This document shows positions 1 to 6,025 of a DNA stretch of 9,174 nt, piece by piece (position 1 is the stretch's first letter; every line of letters starts with the position of its first letter). The notes below the pieces were generated by a model. The model worked only from the letters and a program-made list of their open reading frames with translations. It was not told the origin of the DNA and ran no database searches. Source of the DNA: Candidatus Kapaibacterium sp. (GTDB taxonomy: Bacteria; Bacteroidota; Ignavibacteria; Kapaibacteriales; HRBIN21); NCBI GenBank assembly GCA_025055465.1, contig JANWXA010000071.1:1-9174 (forward strand). Reading direction: 5' to 3'. The position numbers were made by a program, and so were the translations under genes.

Positions 1-1
1 C

Positions 2-277
2 GGCACACGAGGTAGTGGCTATATCAACCCCTTCCGCGTTGTCCGGCAAACCGATGGCGGAGAATTCCTTACCATCCACGCCGAAGGGCAAGCCTGCCTG
101 CCCTCAGCTCAACAGTATACCCATTCGTACGTCGCCGAGTGGCAATACTTCCTCAATATGCTCCGTGGGCATGTCCCGCCACTATCCACCGCGCAAGAAG
201 CGGTGCACCGAATGCGAGTCCTGGAGGCGCTCTATCGCTCCGGCGAGGAGCAGCAGGAAATTTTCCTATCCACCTAA
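2..277 (+). CDS. Gfo/Idh/MocA-family oxidoreductase, C-terminal fragment (5' end outside window)
   Basis: An open frame runs from base 2 to a TAA at 275-277 (91 codons) with no start inside the window, so this is the end of a gene entering from the left. The translation has the features of the C-terminal alpha/beta domain of Gfo/Idh/MocA dehydrogenases: a beta-strand region (YINPFRVVRQTDGGEF), then a helix EWQYFLNMLRG, a short P-P-L-S turn, and the final helix AVHRMRVLEALYRSGEEQQ followed by a short hydrophobic strand. In this family the last helix typically reads as a 'dal..l.i..A.y.S...g' pattern after a 'p.s' turn. The family uses NAD(P)H to oxidise or reduce sugars, inositols and nucleotide sugars; the substrate cannot be told, because the Rossmann domain and catalytic lysine lie outside the window. 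Its 3' end faces the minus-strand operon across a 1.25-kb gap. Confidence 0.78.
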   Translation, partial: GTRGSGYINPFRVVRQTDGGEFLTIHAEGQACLPSAQQYTHSYVAEWQYFLNMLRGHVPPLSTAQEAVHRMRVLEALYRSGEEQQEIFLST

Positions 278-322
278 GGACACCCGCGGACCCCATGCCT
301 CCGAGACGGACAGCGGCTGGAC

Positions 323-339
323 GTGGGAGCGCATCCCAC
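323..339 (+). terminator. Short hairpin downstream of the oxidoreductase, possible terminator
   Basis: GTGGGA (323-328) and TCCCAC (334-339) form a 6-bp stem around the loop GCGCA, 45 bases after the oxidoreductase stop. It is followed by a small palindrome GGAGCTCC (341-348) and not by a T-run, so it is not a classical intrinsic terminator. Position after a gene end is the main reason to list it. Confidence 0.22.
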
Positions 340-989
340 CGGAGCTCCTACCTGGAAACCTTTGGTAGCACAGCCCGTCACACCCACGACTCCAGCTCTT
401 TCCGCGGCCGTCGACTCCATAAGGGCTACCGCACGACCTGCAAGGCCCTTACCACAAAGCCCTATGCCCAATAGATACACGAACCACATCTTCTGCAAAA
501 GCTGGGTAATAACAGAGGAATTGCCCGACTGTTCTGCACACTTGATGGCTACTTCACTGCCTGCAGCGTAAGTAAAGAGCACGGCAACAATCCTCGTGCC
601 GGCAGAACATCGTTCCCTTCCCTGCAGCTCCTGAGAGAAGCCCACTGCGCGCTTGCACCCGGCGGCTGAGGCTGTACTAACGTATCAAACCTCGGACGGC
701 GTCCCCATGTGCCTCTCCACACTTTCCGCATCCAAGCGAGACCGCCTGGAGTTGGGGTACATGGTGCGTGGAGAAATCATCCGGGATAAGGCCTCCGGCG
801 CCAGTCCCTCTACAGCATGGGGAAACAGGCGTTCTCCACAGAATCTAACACTGCGGGACACCCCAAGAATACATTCTGGTATCTGACAAGCAGACTTTAG
901 CACACTGCAATCCCTCAGGCTACTTGGTCACGATTGCCTGGCGAATCCTTAGAGTTGACCAAAAGCATTTTTAGCGGCTCCCCACAGAA

Positions 990-1006
990 CCAACTACAAA
1001 AGTTGG
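990..1006. repeat. Inverted repeat, 6-bp stem
   Basis: CCAACT (990-995) pairs with AGTTGG (1001-1006) across the loop ACAAA. It lies mid-gap with no gene close by. A 6-bp stem of this kind can occur by chance; it is listed because the gap holds several. Confidence 0.35.
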
Positions 1007-1250
1007 ACGTTTATCCGATTTCTGGTACAGCTTTCTTACCGATCATCCAACTCTACATGTCGCCGGGGAAGGTTATAGAGGACCCTTCCATGGGAGTCGT
1101 CCCCACATCTATCGCCGCTCTCAGGACAGGAAACTCCTTATGGCTACCAGCTTAGTTCCCCCATTATATAGCCCTGGCCGCCGCTTGCATCCAGCCCACC
1201 CCTGCACGGTTACTTCTCCCTCAATCACCAGTAGATGAAAGACCCCCAGC

Positions 1251-1280
1251 GCTCTCGCTCTACCTGCCCAAGGCGAGAGC
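1251..1280. repeat. Inverted repeat, perfect 8-bp stem
   Basis: GCTCTCGC (1251-1258) is the exact reverse complement of GCGAGAGC (1273-1280), with a 14-base spacer. It lies 41 bases left of the larger hairpin at 1322-1357, so both could belong to one folded RNA or one terminator region. No T-run follows on either strand. Confidence 0.5.
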
Positions 1281-1321
1281 TTCACCATCCTATCAGTTAC
1301 TCACCACCTCCGGCTCCCCAC

Positions 1322-1357
1322 TGCGAAAGTGCCTCCCCCCTGGAGGGCACTTTCGCA
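1322..1357. repeat. Strong hairpin, perfect 12-bp stem
   Basis: TGCGAAAGTGCC (1322-1333) is the exact reverse complement of GGCACTTTCGCA (1346-1357). The stem can continue inward with TCC (1334-1336) against GGA (1342-1344) if G1345 bulges, leaving the loop CCCCT. This is the strongest secondary-structure signal in the window. It sits about 175 bases past the end of the minus-strand operon and about 1,045 bases past the oxidoreductase. Neither strand has a T-tract after the stem, so a classical rho-independent terminator is unlikely. A transcription-blocking or RNA-stabilising hairpin, part of a structured RNA, or a protein-binding palindrome are all possible. Confidence 0.7.
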
Positions 1358-1440
1358 CAACACTGCTGGAGTACCCGGTCCCTGTTAGGTGCCCTGTACG
1401 GGGTTGCTATTCACAGCAGTCGGAGCAACAATCTTCCTTA

Positions 1441-1454
1441 GGACCCTTCGGTCC
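1441..1454. repeat. Small hairpin, 5-bp stem
   Basis: GGACC (1441-1445) and GGTCC (1450-1454) flank the tetraloop CTTC. It is compact and GC-rich, and is one of the hairpins clustered between 1251 and 1518. Confidence 0.35.
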
Positions 1455-1490
1455 ACATCAAGGCTTCCGTCTTATCTCGGCCCCTCAGCT

Positions 1491-1518
1491 CCAGACACCG
1501 CTGGAATAAGGTGTCCGG
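1491..1518 (-). terminator. Hairpin after the minus-strand operon, possible terminator
   Basis: GACACC (1494-1499) pairs with GGTGTC (1510-1515); two further C-G pairs (1491-1492 with 1517-1518) extend the stem across one A/C mismatch. Reading the minus strand, it begins 13 bases after the TAA that ends the operon (1532-1534). There is no T-run behind it, so a rho-independent terminator is only a position-based guess. Confidence 0.35.
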
Positions 1519-1531
1519 GAACTGCAATGAG

Positions 1532-2104
1532 TTACCGCGTCCGCAGCGTAAACAGGAGCAACAAGATGACGCCTCCTGCAGCTATAGCAAGCAGAGGTTC
1601 TACGAGCTCGCGCCACACGGATCGCTGTTCCGGAAGCGCAGCAGTAGCAAAAACATACGCCGGATGGTCCACGGATCCGAGATAACTTATCGAGAGAACA
1701 TCTTCAGACACCGCCCGCCAGGGAGGAAACGGCAAGAAGTCTCCTGTGGGGAGGGAAAGAGTCGCTACAATGCTCAGCCGGAGCCTCCGGCGAAGGGAAT
1801 CCCCGGAAAGACGCTCGTAGGAGACACCTATGTCCATGATGACAACAGCCAGGCGTGGGAAAGAGTCTGAAGAGGTTAGTGGGCGAATCCCACATTTGGC
1901 AAAACCGTTAGCGAGTGCATGTTCCAGCAGCCATTGCGCCGGGTGAGCCGCCACCTGGAAGCTGACCTGCTGCCATCCCCGTAGCTGTAAACAAAGCGCC
2001 CGTGCACACGAATCCGCAAGCTTGTGCAAGCCCTCCACGTTGCCCTGTGGCATTGGTTGAGCTGCGCACAGCAACGAGAGAGCAACAATTGCGGCCAGCG
2101 TCAT
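1532..2104 (-). CDS. Hypothetical secreted/membrane protein with C-terminal anchor
   Basis: I do not recognise this 190-residue protein. It begins with a signal peptide (hydrophobic stretch LAAIVALSLLCAAQ, likely cleaved near residues 16-18), has a soluble middle of about 145 residues, and ends in a strong hydrophobic helix (about 168-187, LLAIAAGGVILLLLF) followed by LRTR, so it would be anchored by its C-terminus with most of the protein outside the cytoplasm. The middle contains a strand-like stretch LAVVIMDIGVSYERLSG followed by an Arg-rich stretch and SIVATLSLPTGD, suggesting an alpha/beta fold. Cysteines lie at 12, 33, 38 and 71. Its ATG overlaps the stop of the upstream gene in an ATGA (2101-2104), so it is very likely co-translated with it. 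As last gene of the murG operon it probably has an envelope role, but that is inference from context. Confidence 0.8.
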   Translation of the reverse strand: MTLAAIVALSLLCAAQPMPQGNVEGLHKLADSCARALCLQLRGWQQVSFQVAAHPAQWLLEHALANGFAKCGIRPLTSSDSFPRLAVVIMDIGVSYERLSGDSLRRRLRLSIVATLSLPTGDFLPFPPWRAVSEDVLSISYLGSVDHPAYVFATAALPEQRSVWRELVEPLLAIAAGGVILLLLFTLRTR

Positions 2105-2568
2105 GCACCCCGCAAACGTCGGCTTAGCCGCACGAATTCCTGCAGCAGCTCTTGCGAGCGCTCATAAGCAGCAGGGCGCATCAGAATTATCCGGGGTCGG
2201 GCCCCCCCTTTCAGGCGAATGCGGACAAAGCGGCCCCACCCCCGTCGCCACCGCGGGAGCCCAATCCATTCAATATCTTGCAGCCGCAGAAAACGCTCCC
2301 GAAAGCGATTGCGCAGCCGAATATAGTCCTCCCCCACCCCAACAGTAGGACTCCGGTACCATATCCACAGCAACACGGCCGCACTCCACACGACAAACAC
2401 TGACAGCAGTAACACGACAGGGTCTGTCAGAGCCACCGTGAGATGCCCATTGCTAACACCACCGCGGACGAATCCATACCCGATGAGGGCCAAAAGATAC
2501 AGGGCCAAGGCCCGCCAGTAGATATCCAAGCGGTATCGGAAAACCCTCTCCGCTGACTGGGAACTCAT
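2101..2568 (-). CDS. Two-helix membrane protein with possible PH-like C-terminal domain
   Basis: A 155-residue protein with a short basic N-terminus (RYRLDIYWR), a first membrane helix at about 18-36 and a second at about 49-71, then a cytoplasmic-looking basic domain (about 72-155). The tail reads VGVGEDYIRLRNRF, then RLQDIEWIGLPRW, then FVRIRLKGG and RIILMRP, ending in an amphipathic helix. That order of strands and last helix resembles the small PH-like domains found after paired membrane helices in bacterial proteins of unknown function; the match is by eye only. I chose ATG 2568, 13 bases after the OmpA gene's stop, over the upstream in-frame GTG at 2622, which would overlap that gene by 41 bases and has no visible ribosome-binding site. 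The 3' end overlaps the next gene in an ATGA. Function unknown; probably part of the envelope operon. Confidence 0.8.
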   Translation of the reverse strand: MSSQSAERVFRYRLDIYWRALALYLLALIGYGFVRGGVSNGHLTVALTDPVVLLLSVFVVWSAAVLLWIWYRSPTVGVGEDYIRLRNRFRERFLRLQDIEWIGLPRWRRGWGRFVRIRLKGGARPRIILMRPAAYERSQELLQEFVRLSRRLRGA

Positions 2569-2581
2569 TCTCAAGCAAATC

Positions 2582-3709
2582 TCATTGAACCGAGCGTAGC
2601 TGCAGGAGCTTAAACTCCACACGCCGTTCGTGCTGGCTGACCTGTGTTGCCAGGACTTTCCCGTACGGGCGCAAAATTAGTCGCCATGGCTCAATCCCCA
2701 GCAACTGCAGCCGCTCGGCAACCGCCTGTGCACGGCGCAAGGCCAAACGCTGGTTGAACTCAAACGAGCCGGCAATATCAGCGTAGCCACCGATCTCAAC
2801 CACACTCTCCGGATGCGTCCTTAGAAACTCGGCAACCTGTTGGACCACCCGTTCTCCCTCGGGTGTAATCTCCGCACTACCATAAGCAAAGTAGATAGGC
2901 TCTGGCAGAAACTCCGTCACCGGAACAGGCGTGTAATGCTCCGTTAGAGAGACAGGCACATAAATAGTATCCCGGCGCCCATACAACACCGTATCCCGAG
3001 TAGAAAGAAAGACGGTATCCACCCGCACAACTGTTAGAGCGGGCGGCGGCGGGGGAGACGTAAATCCAAAGCTGGCGGTTAAACCAAAAATGAGGAAGTT
3101 GTCGTTGCGAGAATTAACATACGCAATGCCATCCAGCACATCGCTTGTTGTAAAAAAGTAGCGGGCGAATGCCCCAACGCTGAAGCGACGATCCAGTTGC
3201 CACTCGTATCCAGCACCCAGATGCCAATGGAAACACGACTTGATGCCCCTCCGATTCTGCGGATGCCTCCATGCCCTCCGTTCCCCTGGATCGGCAAAGC
3301 GGAGAGGAACAATGGTACCATCTTCCTGATGGACTTCAAAGCTCATCCAGCCAGCGCCAGCAGTAATGTAGGGAACTCCTGGTTCCCAGGGCATAAGATT
3401 CCACCGCAGTACCAGCTCTACTGGCGTAACGCGGGTCAGGACTTCCCGGAAACTGTACCAATACCGTGCTTCATTAACAACCCGAAAGCGAATCTGTCCA
3501 ATGCTCACCGAGCTGCCCAACCAGAATCGGTCGTCTACGCGGTACCAGAGGTTGCCCCCCCCGCTGTACCAAAAGGAAATGTCTGTAAACTCTCCGATGT
3601 ACTTCGTCCCCCCAAAAAAGCCCTCGGCCAAAAGGCTGGGACGGTCGATTTGCCACGGCTGCGCCCAACAGAGTAAGCTCGCACCGAGAAGGATACACCA
3701 GCGCATCAT
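2582..3709 (-). CDS. Outer-membrane beta-barrel protein with C-terminal OmpA domain
   Basis: 375 residues. A signal peptide (ILLGASLLCWAQ, cleavage near residue 17) is followed by about 200 residues of alternating aromatic/polar strands ending in FGLTASFGF, as in an 8-stranded OmpA-like barrel. A run of prolines (about 219-223) and a linker with DTVF/DTVLYGRRDTIYVPV repeats lead to the OmpA domain at about 270-370. The peptidoglycan-binding residues are present: D301 in GGYADIAG and R316 in NQRLALRRA, matching the Asp and Arg that hold diaminopimelate in OmpA proteins. It should therefore tether the outer membrane to the cell wall. I chose ATG 3709 because it overlaps the murG stop in ATGA (3706-3709) and has GAGGGG just upstream; the in-frame start at 3730 would add seven residues ahead of a normal signal peptide. 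Barrel ligands or surface partners are unknown. Confidence 0.93.
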   Translation of the reverse strand: MMRWCILLGASLLCWAQPWQIDRPSLLAEGFFGGTKYIGEFTDISFWYSGGGNLWYRVDDRFWLGSSVSIGQIRFRVVNEARYWYSFREVLTRVTPVELVLRWNLMPWEPGVPYITAGAGWMSFEVHQEDGTIVPLRFADPGERRAWRHPQNRRGIKSCFHWHLGAGYEWQLDRRFSVGAFARYFFTTSDVLDGIAYVNSRNDNFLIFGLTASFGFTSPPPPPALTVVRVDTVFLSTRDTVLYGRRDTIYVPVSLTEHYTPVPVTEFLPEPIYFAYGSAEITPEGERVVQQVAEFLRTHPESVVEIGGYADIAGSFEFNQRLALRRAQAVAERLQLLGIEPWRLILRPYGKVLATQVSQHERRVEFKLLQLRSVQ

Positions 3710-4797
3710 GACTGCCCCCTCATCCCCCATGCAAGACGAGCAATGCGGTACGCAGCATCCGACTGCGCCAGAAGGCGCGCCGCCTCTGCCATCCGAAGGC
3801 GACGTGGGGAATCTTGTAAAAGTTGCTCCAACATGGAAGGCACCTCTTCCTCAGCACGATCATCCGTTATACATACCGCTGCCCCATGCTGTTCCATCCA
3901 CCGGGCATTTTCGAATTGATGCTGTTGCACCGCTCCTGGATAGGGAACCAATATTGCCGCACGTCCGACACCGCAAAGTTCGGCAATTGTCATGCCACCT
4001 GCGCGTGCCACCACACAATCAGCCGCAGCCAGCACCACAGCTGGTTCCATAAAAAAGGCTTGTGCAACTACACCCGAAGGTAGGGGCTGCGGGACTGTGA
4101 AGCGCTCTCCGTGCTGCCACACCAGTTGGCATATCCCACGTTCAACGGCCCTCACGAGACGCTGGGCAATAGCGTTCAGCCGAGCCGCTCCTAAACTGCC
4201 TCCCATAACAGCCACAACCGGTAGCTCTGGCATGAGTCCCAACCGCAAGCGAGCCTCAGTTGGCGATGGTGGAGCCAGAAATTCCTGCCGCAGCGGTACT
4301 CCGAACCACTGGACACGGTTCCGCAGTCGGTATGCGAATACGTCTACCGTCTCCCGGTAGCCAGTCACTATCGTTGACGCCCATCGAGCAAGGAAGCGTA
4401 CAGCGCGACCCGGGATTACATTGACTTCCAACACTATCAGCGGGAGACGATACCATCGGGCCACGATTCCAGCTGGAACCCCAACATACGCTCCAGTCGT
4501 TAGCACTATGTGCGGTCGGAAGGTTTTCACAAGAGCAGAGAGCCGCTCTAAGCTCCGAAGCATCAATAGTGGGAACGTGTAGCTTCGTGCCCGACGCCAG
4601 CTGGTAAAAGCAGAGAGGGGAAGCGGCAGAAACTCGTAGCCTAACGTTGGGGCCAACCGGCCCTCGATTTTGTCCTGTCTCCCAACAAAGCAGGCCCGAA
4701 CCTCGCCAATCTGCGCCGCTGCCTGTACCACCGCCACTGCGGGGAAAAAGTGTCCCCCCGTCCCGCCAGCAGCCACCAGGAGACGCAGCTCCCCCAT
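3706..4797 (-). CDS. murG: UDP-N-acetylglucosamine--lipid I N-acetylglucosaminyltransferase MurG
   Basis: MurG transfers GlcNAc from UDP-GlcNAc to lipid I on the inner face of the cytoplasmic membrane, making lipid II. The 363-residue length is normal. Visible motifs: GGTGGH at 11-16 (N-terminal glycine loop), TTGAYVGVPAG at 100-110, LEVNVIPG at 123-130, GGSLGA at 199-204 (second glycine loop), ARAGGMTIAEL at 264-274 with E273 for the sugar nucleotide, and QHQFENA at 292-298. One oddity: the family's usual E-Q-N before the IPG-type turn is E-V-N here. The ATG at 4797 has a good Shine-Dalgarno (AGGTGG). It heads a minus-strand operon and overlaps the OmpA gene by four bases. In many bacteria murG lies inside the mra/dcw cluster with ftsW and murC; here neither flank shows those genes. 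Confidence 0.95.
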   Translation of the reverse strand: MGELRLLVAAGGTGGHFFPAVAVVQAAAQIGEVRACFVGRQDKIEGRLAPTLGYEFLPLPLSAFTSWRRARSYTFPLLMLRSLERLSALVKTFRPHIVLTTGAYVGVPAGIVARWYRLPLIVLEVNVIPGRAVRFLARWASTIVTGYRETVDVFAYRLRNRVQWFGVPLRQEFLAPPSPTEARLRLGLMPELPVVAVMGGSLGAARLNAIAQRLVRAVERGICQLVWQHGERFTVPQPLPSGVVAQAFFMEPAVVLAAADCVVARAGGMTIAELCGVGRAAILVPYPGAVQQHQFENARWMEQHGAAVCITDDRAEEEVPSMLEQLLQDSPRRLRMAEAARLLAQSDAAYRIARLAWGMRGQS

Positions 4798-4897
4798 TTC
4801 AGCCCACCTGACTTGTCATTGGCAGCCCGAACTCAATTTGGGACACGCTTTTGCGTATTTTCGTGTGGCATGTGTCATCTGCCGTTTTCCATAAAGC
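4798..4897. promoter_or_regulatory. Divergent intergenic region, presumed promoters of both operons
   Basis: These 100 bases separate murG (minus) from the SPOR-protein gene (plus), so promoters for both should lie here. I could not find a convincing sigma-70 pair (TTGACA/TATAAT) or Bacteroidota-type pair (TTTG and TAnnTTTG) at proper spacing on either strand. The middle is more AT-rich than the flanks. A small hairpin ACGC-TTTT-GCGT (4845-4856) lies within a wider inverted repeat ACACG (4843-4847) / CGTGT (4862-4866), which might be an operator. TGTCAT occurs at 4814 and again at 4873 as a direct repeat. Confidence 0.4.
4803..4809 (-). promoter_or_regulatory. Ribosome-binding site of murG
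   Basis: On the minus strand AGGTGGG ends five bases before the murG ATG (spacer CTGAA). It is one of the clearer Shine-Dalgarno sequences in the window and supports the start at 4797. Confidence 0.55.
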
Positions 4898-5590
4898 ATG
4901 CGTGTACACCTTCTTGCCATCTGGGGGGTCGCAGCTAATATCCTTCTTGCCCAGTCACCTACAGACTACGCCCGTCAGGCTTTGCTCCGAATCGCCTACG
5001 GCCGCTTAGACTCCGTCCGGCAGGAACTACCTGAGTGGATAGCTCGGCACCCCAACAACCCTGCTATCCTCTTTCTTCACGCCGCGACACTTTCAGATGC
5101 CCAACAGGCCGTTACCTTCTACGAGCGAATTGTCCGCGAATTTCCGCGAAGCGAATGGAGTGACGATGCCCTCTGCCGCTTAGTCCAGTACTACGCCCTC
5201 CGCCGTGACAGCACACAGGCATGGCGCCTCTTTGACCGACTGCGCAGCGAGTATCCAACCTCAGACTTCCTGCCCTATGCATGGGAGACCCTACGAGCGA
5301 CAGTGGGCCCTCCCCCTGATCTCGGTGGCCGCTCTGTCCCATCTCAACGACCAGTGCGGTACGCTCTGCAAGTGGGGCTCTTTCGAACACGCGAGCTCGC
5401 CGAACGGGAAGTTGCCCGCCTACGACAGCGCCGTCTCCGAGCCATCATTGCAGAAAAGCTCTGGCAAGAACAGACCCATTATGCTGTCCTTATCGGGGAC
5501 TATCATACCCGCGAAGCTGCCGAAAGAGCCCGGGAGACCGTTGCCTCTCTGTGCCGCTGCCAGCCTATCGTGACAGATAGAGCCCCCTAA
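4898..5590 (+). CDS. Secreted TPR-like protein with C-terminal SPOR domain
   Basis: 230 residues: a signal peptide (LLAIWGVAANILLAQS, cleavage near 19), a helical region (about 20-137) made of TPR-like helix pairs (ARQALLRIAYGRLDSVRQEL, then AVTFYERIVREFP and AWRLFDRLRSEYP), a linker with PPP, and a SPOR domain (about 152-226). The SPOR signature is clear: YALQVGLFRTRELAEREVARL, then YAVLIGDYHTREAAERARETV. SPOR domains bind glycan strands stripped of peptides, at division septa; the TPR-like part would bind a protein partner. It should act in the periplasm or on the outer-membrane inner face. ATG 4898 is certain as first start because an in-frame TAA precedes it by one codon. No clear Shine-Dalgarno is seen. 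It diverges from murG, consistent with shared cell-wall work, and is separated from queF by 72 bases, so it may or may not share that transcript. Confidence 0.88.
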   Translation: MRVHLLAIWGVAANILLAQSPTDYARQALLRIAYGRLDSVRQELPEWIARHPNNPAILFLHAATLSDAQQAVTFYERIVREFPRSEWSDDALCRLVQYYALRRDSTQAWRLFDRLRSEYPTSDFLPYAWETLRATVGPPPDLGGRSVPSQRPVRYALQVGLFRTRELAEREVARLRQRRLRAIIAEKLWQEQTHYAVLIGDYHTREAAERARETVASLCRCQPIVTDRAP

Positions 5591-5662
5591 AATCCACCGC
5601 CAAGTGTGCCCCGTGCTTCTAATTTTGTACAGCCTGAGTGCAAGAGATTGTTGCTCTCCAGG

Positions 5663-6025
5663 ATGGCAACACAAATAGAAACCTTCCCTAACCCTAAGCC
5701 TGGACGCCGGTACGTTATCACGCATATCAACCCGGAGTTCACCTCAGTCTGCCCTCGGACCGGATTGCCAGACTTCGGGACCGTCACGGTCCGTTATATC
5801 CCCGACCAGCTCTGCCTGGAGCTGAAGTCGTTGAAGTACTACTTCCTGCAGTACCGCAACCAGGGCATTTTCTATGAGGACGTCACCAACCGCATTTTAG
5901 ACGACCTGGTGGCTGCCTGCAATCCCCTGGAGATGGAGATCATCACTGAGTGGAACACCCGTGGCGGCATGCACTCAATCATCCAAGCCCGGTACGAGCG
6001 CCCGAAGGCGAAGGAACAACAATGA
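5663..6025 (+). CDS. queF: NADPH-dependent 7-cyano-7-deazaguanine (preQ0) reductase QueF
   Basis: QueF reduces the nitrile of preQ0 to the amine preQ1 with two NADPH, the last free-base step before queuosine is inserted into tRNA. This is the short single-domain type (120 residues from ATG 5663). Motifs: EFTSVCPRTGLPDF at 25-38 with the thioimide-forming C30 and general-acid D37, the QueF signature ELKSLKYY at 53-60 (NADPH and fold), and the substrate-binding stretch QGIFYED with E72. A frame extends upstream to GTG 5606, but the added 19 residues do not resemble QueF and ATG 5663 gives a family-like N-terminus. Odd point: the His usually before the substrate-binding Glu (H96-E97 in the Bacillus subtilis enzyme) is Tyr71 here. 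The stop overlaps the queD start (ATGA 6022-6025), so the two are likely translated together. Confidence 0.95.
   Translation: MATQIETFPNPKPGRRYVITHINPEFTSVCPRTGLPDFGTVTVRYIPDQLCLELKSLKYYFLQYRNQGIFYEDVTNRILDDLVAACNPLEMEIITEWNTRGGMHSIIQARYERPKAKEQQ

Larger units (their letters stand above)
278..1531. other. Long convergent intergenic region, no supported gene
   Basis: About 1.25 kb separates the 3' end of the oxidoreductase (plus) from the 3' end of the hypothetical gene at 1532 (minus). Between roughly 900 and 1530 the minus frames are interrupted often, and the plus frames that stay open give compositionally odd peptides rich in Ser, Pro and Arg. I looked for tRNA (T-loop GTTCRANYC), RNase P RNA (GAGGAAAGTCCGG core), SRP RNA and tmRNA signatures on both strands and saw none. 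What is visible is a series of short inverted repeats, listed separately. The region could hold an unknown structured RNA, a decayed gene or plain spacer. In a window where neighbouring genes mostly overlap or lie within about 100 bases of each other, its size stands out. Confidence 0.6.

Noticed and set aside
934..1155. Plus-strand open frame of 73 codons in the gap
   Set aside because: No start with a ribosome-binding site, no recognisable protein pattern, and isolated in noncoding-looking DNA.
1235..1441. Plus-strand open frame of 68 codons spanning the two strongest hairpins
   Set aside because: Ser/Pro/Arg-rich peptide of the kind given by random frames; the inverted repeats explain the sequence better than a protein does.
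278..1531. Possible tRNA, tmRNA, RNase P RNA or SRP RNA in the gap
   Set aside because: None of the core sequences (T-loop, RNase P P4 core, SRP tetraloop region, tmRNA ends) was seen on either strand.
3197..3676. Plus-strand open frame inside the OmpA-family gene
   Set aside because: Proline- and asparagine-rich shadow of the barrel-coding strand; the minus-strand protein has signal peptide, barrel and OmpA domain.
5606..5662. Upstream GTG start for queF
   Set aside because: The extra 19 residues do not resemble QueF, and the ATG at 5663 gives a family-like start.
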